A stretch of 64,000 nucleotides of DNA from UBA2966 sp965242505 (GTDB lineage: Bacteria; Pseudomonadota; Alphaproteobacteria; UBA2966), in contig OZ251449.1 of assembly GCA_965242505.1 (NCBI GenBank), positions 1,612,001 through 1,676,000 on the forward strand, in the 5' to 3' direction. Position numbers and translations under genes: made by a program. Of the stretch, positions 34,818-44,447 are shown one piece after another. Numbering within the stretch: the first letter of the stretch is position 1; each line of letters begins with the position of its first letter. The notes beneath the pieces are model-generated. The model ran no database searches and was not told the origin of the DNA. It was given only the letters and a program-made list of their open reading frames with translations.

Positions 34818-35522
34818 GATTCCGCCCTCCGCCGCCGGGCGAGGCCCCGGCATGGGATCATAACCGATGGTTTCCACGTTGTCCGGGAACGGCCCGCCCC
34901 GGTTCGCCGCGCGCGCAGCGTTCCCGGAACCCGCACGCGCATGGCGGCCGGCGGCGCCCGCCACCGTCGCCGTGACCATCGCCGCCGCGGCCGGGACGTG
35001 CGCCATGACGGCCACCGTCGCCGTCGCCGCCCCGGCCGCGGCGTCCGTCACTGTGGCCGTCATCGTCTCCGCCGCCGGGGCTGCGAGAGGCTCCCGCTCC
35101 GCCTCGCCGCTGAACCTCCGGGCTGCCGCCGGGAACGCGTCCACCGCTGCGGGCGCGGGCGCCGGAGGCCGGTAGTTGTCGCGGTAGCGTTCCGGGCGGT
35201 GGGCCTTGAGCAGGAACATGGCCAGGGCGTCCGAATAGTGGCGCGTCGTCCCCACCTGCTCCCCCCTGTGCCAGACCGGCTTCTCCACCCCCTCGAAGGC
35301 GCGGCGGTGGAGCATGGCCTCCAGCAGGTCGATGCCGTCGTCGAGGGCGTCGTTCCACCTGCGGGCGAAGTCGGGGTCGGCGTCGCGCCAGTCGTAGACG
35401 GTGCGCCTGGGGACGCCGGCGTCGCGGCAGGCGGCGGCGACGTTGACGGTGTCGGCGAGGGCGTGGAGGAAGGCGCGTTTGCGGCGCGGGCGTTTGTCGG
35501 TGGCGGCGGTGTCGTCGTGCAT
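34818..35522 (-). CDS. Terminase-small-subunit-like HTH protein, in frame with the downstream dehydrogenase
   Basis: From ATG 35522 (GGGAGA upstream): an Arg/Lys-rich start, then a helix-turn-helix (TVNVAAACRDAGVPRRTVYD), WRDADPDFARRWNDALDDG, and HRRAFEGVEKPVWHRGEQVG followed by FLLKAHRPERYRDN. This is the solitary phage-like terminase small-subunit domain common in alphaproteobacteria, which usually ends soon after 'YRD'. Here about 100 Ala/Val/Thr-rich residues follow and the frame enters the dehydrogenase with no stop. The coordinates given cover only the part before the dehydrogenase ATG. Likely a loss of the stop codon of an old phage gene. Confidence 0.65.
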
Positions 35523-35689
35523 GGGGTGTCTCCCGTTCCGGTTTGGGAACGATATAGGAACATGTATGATGCGAGTCAAGAGGAAAATTCCGATATGGAG
35601 AAAAAATCTCTGAGGTCGTGATTCGCCGCTGTCGGGGGGAGGCGACTCCGACGCGCCCATCCGCACACTTCGCACACCCTCCCGTCCCT

Positions 35690-36450
35690 TTTATTTCTCC
35701 CTCTCCCTTGCAGGGGGAGGGTCGGGGTGGGGGTCGCCGGCGGCGGCGGGGCGCGTCCATCCGGACCCCCCTCCCGACCTCCCCCCTGTCAGGGGGGAGG
35801 AGTGTGGATGGGCAGGGGGGAGGAGTTTGAAAAGAGGGGATCCGCACACTCCGCACACCCGCCCGTCCCCTTTATTTCTCCCTCTCCCTTGCAGGGGGAG
35901 GGTCGGGGTGGGGGTCACCGGCGCGCCGGTCCGCACACTTCGCACACCCGCCGGACCCCCCTCCCGACCTCCCCCCTGTTCAGGGGGGAGGAGTGTGGAT
36001 GGGCAGGGGGGAGGAGTTTGAAAAGAGGGAGTCCGCACAATCCGCACACCCTCCCGTCCTTTTTATTTCTCCCTCTCCCTTGCAGGGGGAGGGTCGGGGT
36101 GGGGGTCGCGGCGTTGCGGCGCATGTTCATCCGGACCCCCCTCCCGGCCTCCCCCCTGTCAGGGGGGAGGAGTATGAGTGGTCAGGGGGGAGGAATGTGG
36201 ATGGTCAGGGGGAGAAGAGCGCCGACGGCTCCCGCCCGGCCCTCTCGTTCTCCCTCCCCCTCTCTTCTTCTCCCTCTCCCTGGCAGGGGGAGGGTCGGGG
36301 TGGGGGTCGCCGGCGCGCCGGTCCGCACACCTCGCACACCCTCCGAACCCCCCTCCCGACCTCCCCCCTGTCAGGGGGGAGGAGTATGAAGTGGTCAGGG
36401 GGGGGGAGGAGTATGGGTGGCCAGGGGGGAGGAGCGCGTGGGTGGTCGGG
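35690..36450. repeat. Dense array of GC-rich hairpin repeats
   Basis: Fills the gap 35523-36483. Four alternating pairs of unit B (CCCTTGCAGGGGGAGGGTCG, starting near 35700, 35885, 36075 and 36270) and unit A (CCTCCCCCCTGTCAGGGGGG, near 35782, 35968, 36148 and 36360), plus looser G-rich copies to 36450. A spacer motif TCCGCACACTTCGCACACC is repeated between the pairs. Period is about 190 bases. No gene is visible in the gap. Confidence 0.9.
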
Positions 36451-36483
36451 GGAGAGGGGCGTCGAGGGTCGGGGCGGGCGTCC

Positions 36484-36915
36484 CTACGGGAGCAGCTGCG
36501 CGAGCGCCACGATGGCTGCGACGATCATGCCGGCGTTGGCGACCACGATGCCGATGGCGATGCCGACGAAGCGGACCGTCAACCGCGTTTCGAGCGCGGC
36601 GAGTCCGGTATCGAGGTCGGCCCTGACTGCGGCGAGTCCGGTATCGAGGTCGGCCCTGACCGCGGCGAGTCCGGTATCGAGTTCGGTCCTGACTGCGGCG
36701 AGTCCGGTATCGAGGTCGGCCCTGACCGCGGCGACGTCGGTCTTGAGATCGGCCTTGAGTTCGGCGAGGTCGTCCTTGGTGGCGACGCCTTCGGTCACGG
36801 CGTCGCGGACGGCTTCGGCGTGCGCTTCGGCCTGGGCCTCGTCCACGCCGGCCGCCTTGAGGCGGCGCGCGTAGGTCAGCGTGTCGAAGCCGGTCACATG
36901 CGCGGTCGCAATCAT
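36484..36915 (-). CDS. Coiled-coil membrane protein with hendecad repeats (DUF1640-like)
   Basis: 143 residues. Amphipathic N-terminus (FDTLTYARRLKAAGVDEAQA), then ATKDDLAELKADLKTDV, four near-identical 11-residue units AAV-R-A/T-D/E-LDTGL, and one C-terminal membrane helix (FVGIAIGIVVANAGMIVAAI). The layout is that of DUF1640/CCDC90-like proteins, which are membrane-anchored trimeric coiled coils. At the DNA level the repeats are 33 bp long (about 36594-36735) and nearly identical, so copy number can change without a frameshift. Function unknown; next to the autotransporter. Confidence 0.8.
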   Translation of the reverse strand: MIATAHVTGFDTLTYARRLKAAGVDEAQAEAHAEAVRDAVTEGVATKDDLAELKADLKTDVAAVRADLDTGLAAVRTELDTGLAAVRADLDTGLAAVRADLDTGLAALETRLTVRFVGIAIGIVVANAGMIVAAIVALAQLLP

Positions 36916-37151
36916 GGGCCGAAGGCTACACCGTTGCAGGGACCGTCTGCAAGCGCGCGTTCATCCGGACCCCCCTCCGCGGACCCCCTGTCGGGGGGAG
37001 GAGCGTCGATGGCCTGTGGATTAAGGCTTGAATCCGAAGTCGGGCCATATGACAATGCCGGAGTGGCGCCGCGGGGCGGCGCGGACGGTTCGAGCCGGAC
37101 GGGTTTGTCGATGGAGGTTCCGAAGATGGTTGGAAGCACTGACCGCATGAT

Positions 37152-37168
37152 CCCCCCCCCCCCCCCCC
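37152..37168 (+). promoter_or_regulatory. 17-base poly-C tract upstream of the autotransporter start
   Basis: Seventeen consecutive C residues, 18 bases before the autotransporter ATG at 37187. Upstream ATGs at 37111, 37126 and 37147 are one frame out with the gene; loss of one C would bring all three in frame with no stop between, extending the protein before its signal peptide. Homopolymer tracts of this length slip during replication, so this is a candidate phase-variation switch. An assembly error in tract length is also possible. Confidence 0.6.
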
Positions 37169-37186
37169 GCCGCATGGGCTCCCGGA

Positions 37187-40100
37187 ATGAAGGCCCGCCT
37201 CTCCGGCCTGCCGGGCGCCGCGCTGCTCGCGGCGGCGGCGCTGCTCCTCGCGCCGGGGGAGGCGCGGGCGGCGGGGGAATGCGGGTCGGCGATCACCCTC
37301 CCCATCACCTGCACGGACACGTCGTATCCCGACGGCATCTTCTACGGAGGGTCGGACGATAACAACCATCCGCGGGGCAACGGTGCAATCAACGTCGCGG
37401 GCAGCAGCACCGCGACGACCACCATCACGAGCACCTCGAGGATGGTCGTCTCGGGCGGGACCACGACGACCTCGCCGTCGGTCGGCATCTACGTGTACGG
37501 CCTCGGGGGCTCGCGTGTGTGGAACGATCTCAACGTCGGGGTCACCGTCGACTCGATGGGCGAGATGACGGACGCCGGCCACGTCGTGGACATCGTCCAG
37601 GGGACGAGCACGAACAACGCCGCCGACCGGAACAACGGCATCTACTTCCAACACCGAAGCCAGATGGGGGACTCGACGGTGAGGGTGGGACGCGGGGTGA
37701 CCATCGGCTCGGAGACCACCCCGATGCAGCAAAACGGCATCTTCTACCATCCGCGCGGCCTCTCCTCCTGGGGCGGCGGCAAGGCCACCCTCATCAGCGC
37801 GGCGACGATCTTCGCCGCCAAGCAGGGCATCCGGCTCTTCAGGAATCCCTCGAACGTCTACCATCCCACCTTCAGGCGCATCAGCGACACGACCATCACG
37901 AACAGCGGCGCCATCCGCTCGGGGGAGGAGGGCATCTATCTGTATTTCGCCAGACCCGCCGGGGGGGCCGTCCACCTCGGCGACGCGACCATCACCAACA
38001 CCGGCGCCATCACGGTGTCGGGCGCGAGATACGGCATCTTCATGGACTACCGGGGCTACGGCGCCACCGAGATCGACAACGCGGGGACCATCGCCGCGGC
38101 GACGGGGTCGGGCATCCATCTCGCCCATAACAACAACGGCGCGGTCACGCTCACGAACTCCGGCGACGTCGACGCGGCCACCGTCGGCCTCCGGCTCGAA
38201 AAGCGCAGCGGCACCGGCGCGGTCGAGTTCACGAACAGCGGCGCCGTCACGGTGACGGCCGACGCGGTGACGGGCGCGGGTCACGCCCTCTGGCTGACGG
38301 AGGGCGCCGGCGTCACCGGCGCCGTGACGATCACCAACCGCGGCGTCCTCCGCTCGAAGAACCACGCCCTCTACGCCCAGACGAGCGCGGCGAACACGGC
38401 CGACCTCACGCTCACGAACAGCGGCGCCGTCGCGTCGGAGGACGGGGACGGCATCCGGCTCGCGCGGGGCGTCGAGGGCGACGTCACGTTCGCGAACGGC
38501 GGCACGTCCACGACCAGCGGCGACGTCTCGGGGCGGTGGCACGGCGTCTACGTCGGCAAGGCGGCGCGGATCGACTTCGACCAGACGGCGGGGACGATTT
38601 CGGGCCGCACGGGCGTCACCCTCGGGGTCACGCGCGAAAACGCGATGGGCGATACGCGCAGCGTGGACGACGACGGGAACCACGTGCCCGCGATCGACGT
38701 CGACTGGGCGGGAGGAAACGTCGCGCGCGGGACGGCGGCGAACGACGATGGCCGTTTCCGGGCGGCGACCACCGCGCAAGCGCTCGCCTTCGACCAGGAG
38801 GCGGCGGCGGTGAAAGCCGTCGAGGGGACGCTCCACTACGGCGGGCCGGCGGGCATCGAGGCGCACGCCCTGTCCTGGCGCGACGTGGCGGCGCAGGTGG
38901 CCAAGGGCGACGACCCGGGCGCGTTCGCGAACGTCGCGGCGCAGACGACGGCCGTGCCGACGGGCGCCACCGCCAGCGGCAACGCCTATGTCGCGCAGCT
39001 CCGGGCGGCGCTCGGGAACGCGGACCTCGCGGTCGCGGCGGCGGTCTTCGAGGCCATCGACTCGACCGCGACCAGCTTGGCCGACGTGACGGACGCCGAG
39101 ATCGTGACATATCTCCAGCAGAACGACGCGGACATCAGAACCCTGCTGCGGAACGTCCTGGCGCAGGGCCTCTCGGACAAGGAGAAGGCGGTGCTGCGGG
39201 CGGTGGCGACGGGCGACGCCACGGCCCTCACCACCGCGCTCAACGACGCGGACGCGGGCTTCCCCAACGACTACAAGGCGGCGGTGCAGGCTCTGCTGGA
39301 GCGCCACAACATCGACGACGTCCGCGTGAACATGAAGGCCGGCTCCATCGACTCGCGCGGCGACGGCATCCGCGCCTACTACGCAACGCCGAACGACATG
39401 AACGGCGCCATCAGCGTCACCGTCGGCGCGGGCGTGACCGTCACCGGCGGCGCGGCGGGCGTCCACGTCGCCAACGCGGGGACGGGCCTGATGGTGGCCA
39501 GGAAGCACACCTACGGCTTCGGCATGAACGATGGCGCTACTGCCGACGAGCTCGTGGCGGCGATGCACGGCGAGGGCGCGGATGCGGTCGCCCTGCGCAA
39601 CCAGATCGTCACCGTCGCCGGCGCGGTGACCGGGGGGACGGACGCGGCGGTTCGCCTCTCGGGCGGCGGCGCGGTCATCGTCATGGAGGGGGGCGGCGTT
39701 CATGCCGGTTCCTCGGGCGTGGGCGTTCTGGCGGACGGTCCGGCGCTCGTGTACGTCGACGGCGAGGTGAAGGGTGGCGCGGGCGGCGCCGCGGCGATTC
39801 ATCTGAGCGGCGGCGGCATCGTCACGGTGGGTCCGAACGGGCGCGTGCAGGCCGACGGCGCCGACAACGCCATCCGGGGCGGCGCCACCGACGAGACCAT
39901 GGTGGCCCTGACCCTGGCCTCCGAGCGCCTGGTCCCGTACCGGGAGGACCTGATCGCCCAGGTGGACGGCTCCGTCGCGGGCGTCGACAGCGCCCGTCTC
40001 CGCGAGTATCGGGACGGCGTACCCACCGGCTACTCCCAGGAGCTGCGGATCACCGGCGACGGCCTGCTGGACACCAGCAAGTTTCCTTCGCGGCCGGCGC

Positions 40101-42652
40101 CGCCGTCCTCCTCCTGCCCGGAGGCGGCGGACGGACGCTGCGTCATCGACCAGGGGGAGACGATCCCGGATCGCCGCACGGGCGTCTACGCTGCGGTCCC
40201 GCGCGCCAGCGCGCCGGGAGAGACGCGCGCGGAGGCGGACCAGCCGCTGATCGACGTCACCTGGACGGGGACCTTCTCGCACGGGGAAGGGTCCTCCGAC
40301 GCGGGCCGCTTCGCGGCGGCGAGCGCCGCGCAAGCGCTCGCCTTCGACCGGGAGTCGGCGGCCGGGAAGGCCGTCGCGGAGTCCATCCGCTGGGACGCGC
40401 CGGCGGGGATCGAGGCGCATGCCCTGTCCTGGCGCGACGTGGCGGAGCAGGCGGCGAAGGGCGACGACCCGGGCGAGATCGCGGACGCCGCGGCGCAGAC
40501 GGCGCTCGTGCCGGCGGGCGCCGTGGCCACCGGCGACAACGCCAACCCCTACGTCGCGGCGTTCAGGGCGGCGCTCGAGAACGACGAGATCGCGGTCGCG
40601 GCGGCGGTCCTGGAGGCCATCAAGACGGGCGCGACCAGCCCGGACGACGTGATGGACGCGGACGTCGTGGCGTACCTCCGGACGGACGACGCGGTCACGA
40701 GAGCTCTGCTGCGCGACGTGCTGGCGCAGAGCCTCTCGGACGAGGAGAAGGCGGTATTGGCGGCGGTGGCGACGGGCGACGACGCCAGCCTCACCACCGC
40801 GCTCGACGACGCGGACGCGGGCTTCTCCGACGACTACAAGACGGCGGTGCGGGCGCTGCTGGAGCGCCACAACGTGGGCGACGTCCGCGTCGCCGTGAAC
40901 GGAGGCTCCATCGACTCCTCACGCGGCGACGGCGTCCGCGCCTACTACGCGACGCCCCATGACGACAACGGCGGCATCAGCGTCACCGTGGCCAAAGGCG
41001 CGAGCGTGACCGGCGCCATGGCTGGCGTCTACGTCGCCAACGCGGGGCCGGGCCTGAGGTTGGAAAGGAAGTACACGCCCGGCTACGACGAGGGCGATGA
41101 TCCCGACGAGCTCGTGGCGGTGACGCGCGGCGAGGGCGCGGATGCGGTTCCCCTGCTCGACCAGCTCGTCACCGTTGCGGGCACGGTGATCGGGGGGACG
41201 GACGCGGCGGTTCACCTCTCGGGCGGCGGCGCGGTCATCGTCGAGACGGGGGGCAAGGTGTATGCCGGTTCCTCCGGCGTCGCGATCAAGGTGAACGACC
41301 CGGGTCCGGCGCTCATATACGTCGACGGCGAGGTGCGGGGCGGCGTGGGCGGCCCCGCGGCGGTGCATCTGACCGGCGGCGGCGACGTCGTCATCGGCCT
41401 GAACGGGAACGTGGATCCCAACGGCGCCGACCACGCCATCCGGGGCGGCGGCGACGCGGCGACCATGGTGGATGTGGTCGTGGCCACGGCCGGCATGATC
41501 GCGTCCCGGCAGGACGCCGAAGAAGCGGCGAACGCGCGGTTGAAGGGCTCCCTGGAGGACGTCGGGAACGTCCGTTTCCGCGAGCACCGGGACGGCGCAT
41601 TCAGCGGTTACGGACCGACGCTGCCGGTCGACGCCGAGACAGGCATGTTGGACGCCAGCGGACTTCCCGAGCGGGACGAGTCCGAGGACGGCGAGCCCGG
41701 GCCCGGGGATGACGGGATGGCGTTCTCCTGCCGGATGGTGGAGGAGGACGGAGACCGCCGCTGCCGCCTGTACGAGGCGCTGCCCTCGATGCTGCTGGCG
41801 ATGAACGCCCTGCCGTCCTGGGCGGAGCGGGCGTCGGCGGCGCGCGACGGCAACGGCGCCTGGGCGCGCGTGGAAGCGTCGCGGGGCGAATGGCGGGCGA
41901 GGAAGGCGACGATGGCCGAGGGGCTCGCCTACGACCACAGCCGGGGCGTGGGGCAGGCGGGCTTCGAGTTCGCCGTCGGCGAGAACGGCCGGGGCGGGGT
42001 GTCGACGCACGCGGTCGGCGGCAAGGCGTCGATGTCCGGCGTGGGCGAGGTCGACCTGAAGGGCTGGGGGGCGGGGGTTTCCGCCACCTGGCTGGACGGG
42101 AGGGGCCTCTACGTCGACGCGCAGGCGGCGGCGACGGTGTACGACGTCGGCGTGAAGTCCTACACGCACGGCAGGATGTCGAAGGAGAGCATCCACGGCG
42201 CGGGGTACGCGCTGGGCGTGGACGTGGGCGCCCGGGTGCCGGTGGGAGAGGCGTTCGTGACGCCGCGCGCGGGCCTGGCGTGGTCGCGGGTCGACCTGGC
42301 GGACTTCACGGACATGGAGATATACGATCGCCCCGATCTGCGGGCGCGGGTGTCGGTGGCGGATGCGGACAGCGTGAAGGGCCGGTTGGGGGTGGCGCTG
42401 GAGACGGAGGCCGGTCCGGGCCGCCTGTTCGGCTCGTTCGACGTGGAGGGGGAGCTTTCGGACGAGACGGAGACGCGGGTCGGCGGGGAGGCGCTGAAGG
42501 CGAAGGTCCGTCCGATGACGGCGCATCTGGGCCTCGGCGGGGTGTTCGACGTGGACGAGAACGTTCGGCTGAAGGCCACGGCGGGCTACCGGACGAGCGG
42601 CAGCGGCATGAGCGGATACGACGGCGCGCTGGAGTTGCAGATGCGGTTCTAG
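37187..42652 (+). CDS. Autotransporter (type Va) with beta-helix passenger and C-terminal barrel
   Basis: 1821 residues. Signal peptide LPGAALLAAAALLLAPGEARA, cleavage after about residue 28. Residues ~60-500 are Thr/Gly/Asn-rich strand repeats (TNSGAV, ITNTGAI) of a parallel beta-helix. Two diverged copies of a ~440-residue module follow (about 529-967 and 1044-1500), each containing EAHALSWRDVA and then a second beta-helix part with DAAV(R/H)LSGGGAVIV. The last ~280 residues form the translocator barrel, starting near WARVEASRGEW and ending with the terminal Phe of ALELQMRF. The passenger is secreted to the cell surface; adhesion is likely but not shown. A Cys pair (CRMVEEDGDRRC) precedes the barrel. 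Confidence 0.9.
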   Translation: MKARLSGLPGAALLAAAALLLAPGEARAAGECGSAITLPITCTDTSYPDGIFYGGSDDNNHPRGNGAINVAGSSTATTTITSTSRMVVSGGTTTTSPSVGIYVYGLGGSRVWNDLNVGVTVDSMGEMTDAGHVVDIVQGTSTNNAADRNNGIYFQHRSQMGDSTVRVGRGVTIGSETTPMQQNGIFYHPRGLSSWGGGKATLISAATIFAAKQGIRLFRNPSNVYHPTFRRISDTTITNSGAIRSGEEGIYLYFARPAGGAVHLGDATITNTGAITVSGARYGIFMDYRGYGATEIDNAGTIAAATGSGIHLAHNNNGAVTLTNSGDVDAATVGLRLEKRSGTGAVEFTNSGAVTVTADAVTGAGHALWLTEGAGVTGAVTITNRGVLRSKNHALYAQTSAANTADLTLTNSGAVASEDGDGIRLARGVEGDVTFANGGTSTTSGDVSGRWHGVYVGKAARIDFDQTAGTISGRTGVTLGVTRENAMGDTRSVDDDGNHVPAIDVDWAGGNVARGTAANDDGRFRAATTAQALAFDQEAAAVKAVEGTLHYGGPAGIEAHALSWRDVAAQVAKGDDPGAFANVAAQTTAVPTGATASGNAYVAQLRAALGNADLAVAAAVFEAIDSTATSLADVTDAEIVTYLQQNDADIRTLLRNVLAQGLSDKEKAVLRAVATGDATALTTALNDADAGFPNDYKAAVQALLERHNIDDVRVNMKAGSIDSRGDGIRAYYATPNDMNGAISVTVGAGVTVTGGAAGVHVANAGTGLMVARKHTYGFGMNDGATADELVAAMHGEGADAVALRNQIVTVAGAVTGGTDAAVRLSGGGAVIVMEGGGVHAGSSGVGVLADGPALVYVDGEVKGGAGGAAAIHLSGGGIVTVGPNGRVQADGADNAIRGGATDETMVALTLASERLVPYREDLIAQVDGSVAGVDSARLREYRDGVPTGYSQELRITGDGLLDTSKFPSRPAPPSSSCPEAADGRCVIDQGETIPDRRTGVYAAVPRASAPGETRAEADQPLIDVTWTGTFSHGEGSSDAGRFAAASAAQALAFDRESAAGKAVAESIRWDAPAGIEAHALSWRDVAEQAAKGDDPGEIADAAAQTALVPAGAVATGDNANPYVAAFRAALENDEIAVAAAVLEAIKTGATSPDDVMDADVVAYLRTDDAVTRALLRDVLAQSLSDEEKAVLAAVATGDDASLTTALDDADAGFSDDYKTAVRALLERHNVGDVRVAVNGGSIDSSRGDGVRAYYATPHDDNGGISVTVAKGASVTGAMAGVYVANAGPGLRLERKYTPGYDEGDDPDELVAVTRGEGADAVPLLDQLVTVAGTVIGGTDAAVHLSGGGAVIVETGGKVYAGSSGVAIKVNDPGPALIYVDGEVRGGVGGPAAVHLTGGGDVVIGLNGNVDPNGADHAIRGGGDAATMVDVVVATAGMIASRQDAEEAANARLKGSLEDVGNVRFREHRDGAFSGYGPTLPVDAETGMLDASGLPERDESEDGEPGPGDDGMAFSCRMVEEDGDRRCRLYEALPSMLLAMNALPSWAERASAARDGNGAWARVEASRGEWRARKATMAEGLAYDHSRGVGQAGFEFAVGENGRGGVSTHAVGGKASMSGVGEVDLKGWGAGVSATWLDGRGLYVDAQAAATVYDVGVKSYTHGRMSKESIHGAGYALGVDVGARVPVGEAFVTPRAGLAWSRVDLADFTDMEIYDRPDLRARVSVADADSVKGRLGVALETEAGPGRLFGSFDVEGELSDETETRVGGEALKAKVRPMTAHLGLGGVFDVDENVRLKATAGYRTSGSGMSGYDGALELQMRF

Positions 42653-42659
42653 GGCCGCA

Positions 42660-43050
42660 ACCCCCTCCCGACCTCCTCCCTTCCCCCCTCTTCTCCCTCC
42701 CCCTGGCAGGGGGAGGGTCGGGGTGGGGGTCGCCGGCGCGCCGATCCGCACACTTCGCACACCCTCCGGACCCCCCTCCCGACCTCCCCCCTGTCAGGGG
42801 GGAGGAGTATCGATGGTCAGGGGGAGGAGTGTGGATGGTCAGGGGGGGAAGAGCGTCAGTGGCTTTCTCCCTTCGCTTTTATTTCTCCCTCTCCCTGGCA
42901 GGGGGGAGGGCCGGAGTGGGGGTCGCGGCGGCGCGGCGCATGTTCATCCGTACCCCCCTCCCGACCTCCCCCCTGTCAGGGGGGAGGAGTATCGATGGTC
43001 AGGGGGAGGAGTGTGGATGGCCAAGGGGAGGGTCGGGGTGGGGGTCGCCG
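42660..43050. repeat. Array of GC-rich hairpin repeats after the autotransporter
   Basis: Fills the 490-base gap 42653-43143: B units near 42695, 42890 and (partial) 43020, A units near 42780 and 42962, with the TCCGCACACTTCGCACACC spacer as in the array at 35.7 kb. The autotransporter and its small neighbour are therefore enclosed by arrays of the same kind. No gene in the gap. Confidence 0.88.
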
Positions 43051-43143
43051 GCGCGCTGATCCGCACGCATGGCCTTCGGTTGCCCGCGGCGGGGCGCCCG
43101 CCTAGATTCTCTCCATGGACGCCACACGCGACGAACGACGGCG

Positions 43144-44337
43144 ATGAGCGGCCCTCTCGACGGCGTCCGGGTCATCGACCTGACCACCATCCTGCTCGGC
43201 CCCTTCGCCACGCAGATACTCGGCGACATGGGCGCCGACGTGATCAAGGTCGAGCCGCCCGGCGGCGATCCCATGCGCGGTCTGGGACCCAAGCGCTCGG
43301 ACGGCATGGGACCGGTGTTCCTGAACAGCAACCGCAACAAGCGCGGCCTCGCGCTCGACCTCAAGGCGGCGGAGGGCCGCGCCGCCATGCTCAAGGTCGT
43401 GGAGTCGGCGGACGTGTTCTTCCACAACATGCGCCCCAGGGGCGCGCGCGGCCTCGGCCTCACCTACGAGCCTCTGCGCGAGATCAACCCCCGCCTCGTC
43501 TATTGCGGCGCCTACGGCTACCGGGAGGACGGACCCTACGGACACAAGCCGGCCTACGACGACATGATCCAGGCGGCCTCCGGCGTAGCCATGCTGCAAG
43601 CCGAGACGGGCGACCGCCCAGCCTACGTCGCCAACGTCATCTGCGACAAGATCGTGGCCATGTCGGCGGCCGGCGCCGTGGCCATGGCGCTGTTCCACAG
43701 GGAACGGACCGGGCGCGGCCAGCGCATCGAGGTCCCGATGTTCGAGACCATGGTCGGCTTCCTGCTCCCGGAGCACTGGATGGGCATGACCTTCGAGCCG
43801 CCGCTGGGGCCGGCCGGCTATGGCCGCGTGCTGTCGCCCGGACGGCGGCCGTACAGATCGAAGGACGGCTGGATCGCCGCGATGCCGTACTCGGACCGCC
43901 AGTGGAAGACCTTCTTCGGGCTGGCGGAGCGCGAGGAGCTCCTGGAGGATCCGCGTTTCGCCACCCTGGACGCGCGGCTGACCCACATCGAGGAGCTCTA
44001 CGGCGAGCTCGCCGGAATCCTCGCCACGCGGACCACGGCCGAGTGGCTGGAGGTCCTGGACGAGGCGCAGATCCCGGCGATGGCCGTGAACTCGATCGCC
44101 GACCTGGCGGACGACCCCCACCTCGCGGAGACCGGCTACTGGCGCGCGATGGAACACCCCACCGAGGGCGCCCTGCGCCTGCCCGGCATCGCGACCGCAT
44201 TCTCCGACTCGCCCGGCGACGTGCGGTTGCCGCCGCCGCGCCTCGGCGAGCACACGGTGGAAGTGCTGAAGGAAGCCGGCCTGTCGGAGGCGGAGATCGA
44301 CGGGCTGGTCGGGGCCGGGGCCGCCGTCGCGGCGTAG
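43144..44337 (+). CDS. CaiB/BaiF-type CoA transferase (family III)
   Basis: 397 residues from ATG 43144; a GTG-like upstream extension is less likely because the family begins GPLDGVRVIDLTTILLGP. Conserved segments: GDMGADVIKVEPPGGDPMRG, NRNKRGLALDLK, the catalytic Asp in PAYDDMIQAASG and RQGRGQRIEVPM-like TGRGQRIEVPMFET. It transfers CoA between carboxylic acids, activating a substrate for catabolism. First gene of a same-strand set with HyuA, HyuB and an FAD/GcvT dehydrogenase; 110 bases separate it from hyuA. Confidence 0.92.
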   Translation: MSGPLDGVRVIDLTTILLGPFATQILGDMGADVIKVEPPGGDPMRGLGPKRSDGMGPVFLNSNRNKRGLALDLKAAEGRAAMLKVVESADVFFHNMRPRGARGLGLTYEPLREINPRLVYCGAYGYREDGPYGHKPAYDDMIQAASGVAMLQAETGDRPAYVANVICDKIVAMSAAGAVAMALFHRERTGRGQRIEVPMFETMVGFLLPEHWMGMTFEPPLGPAGYGRVLSPGRRPYRSKDGWIAAMPYSDRQWKTFFGLAEREELLEDPRFATLDARLTHIEELYGELAGILATRTTAEWLEVLDEAQIPAMAVNSIADLADDPHLAETGYWRAMEHPTEGALRLPGIATAFSDSPGDVRLPPPRLGEHTVEVLKEAGLSEAEIDGLVGAGAAVAA

Positions 44338-44447
44338 GGGGAACCGGGACGCGGAAGCGGACGCCGCGGACCGTCGCGCCGGTCCGGCCGATGTGTTAAG
44401 GACTCCGCCGCCCCCGAGGCCGTCTCCACCTCCACCGGAACCCGCGC

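Noticed and set aside
35690..36450. CRISPR-like regular repeat array
   Set aside because: Units are alternating palindromic hairpins at ~190-base spacing with repeated, not unique, spacers, and no cas genes are nearby.
36926..40870. 1314-codon antisense open frame over the autotransporter
   Set aside because: Mirror frame of a GC-rich gene: low-complexity Arg/Val/Gly sequence, no domain, no ribosome site.
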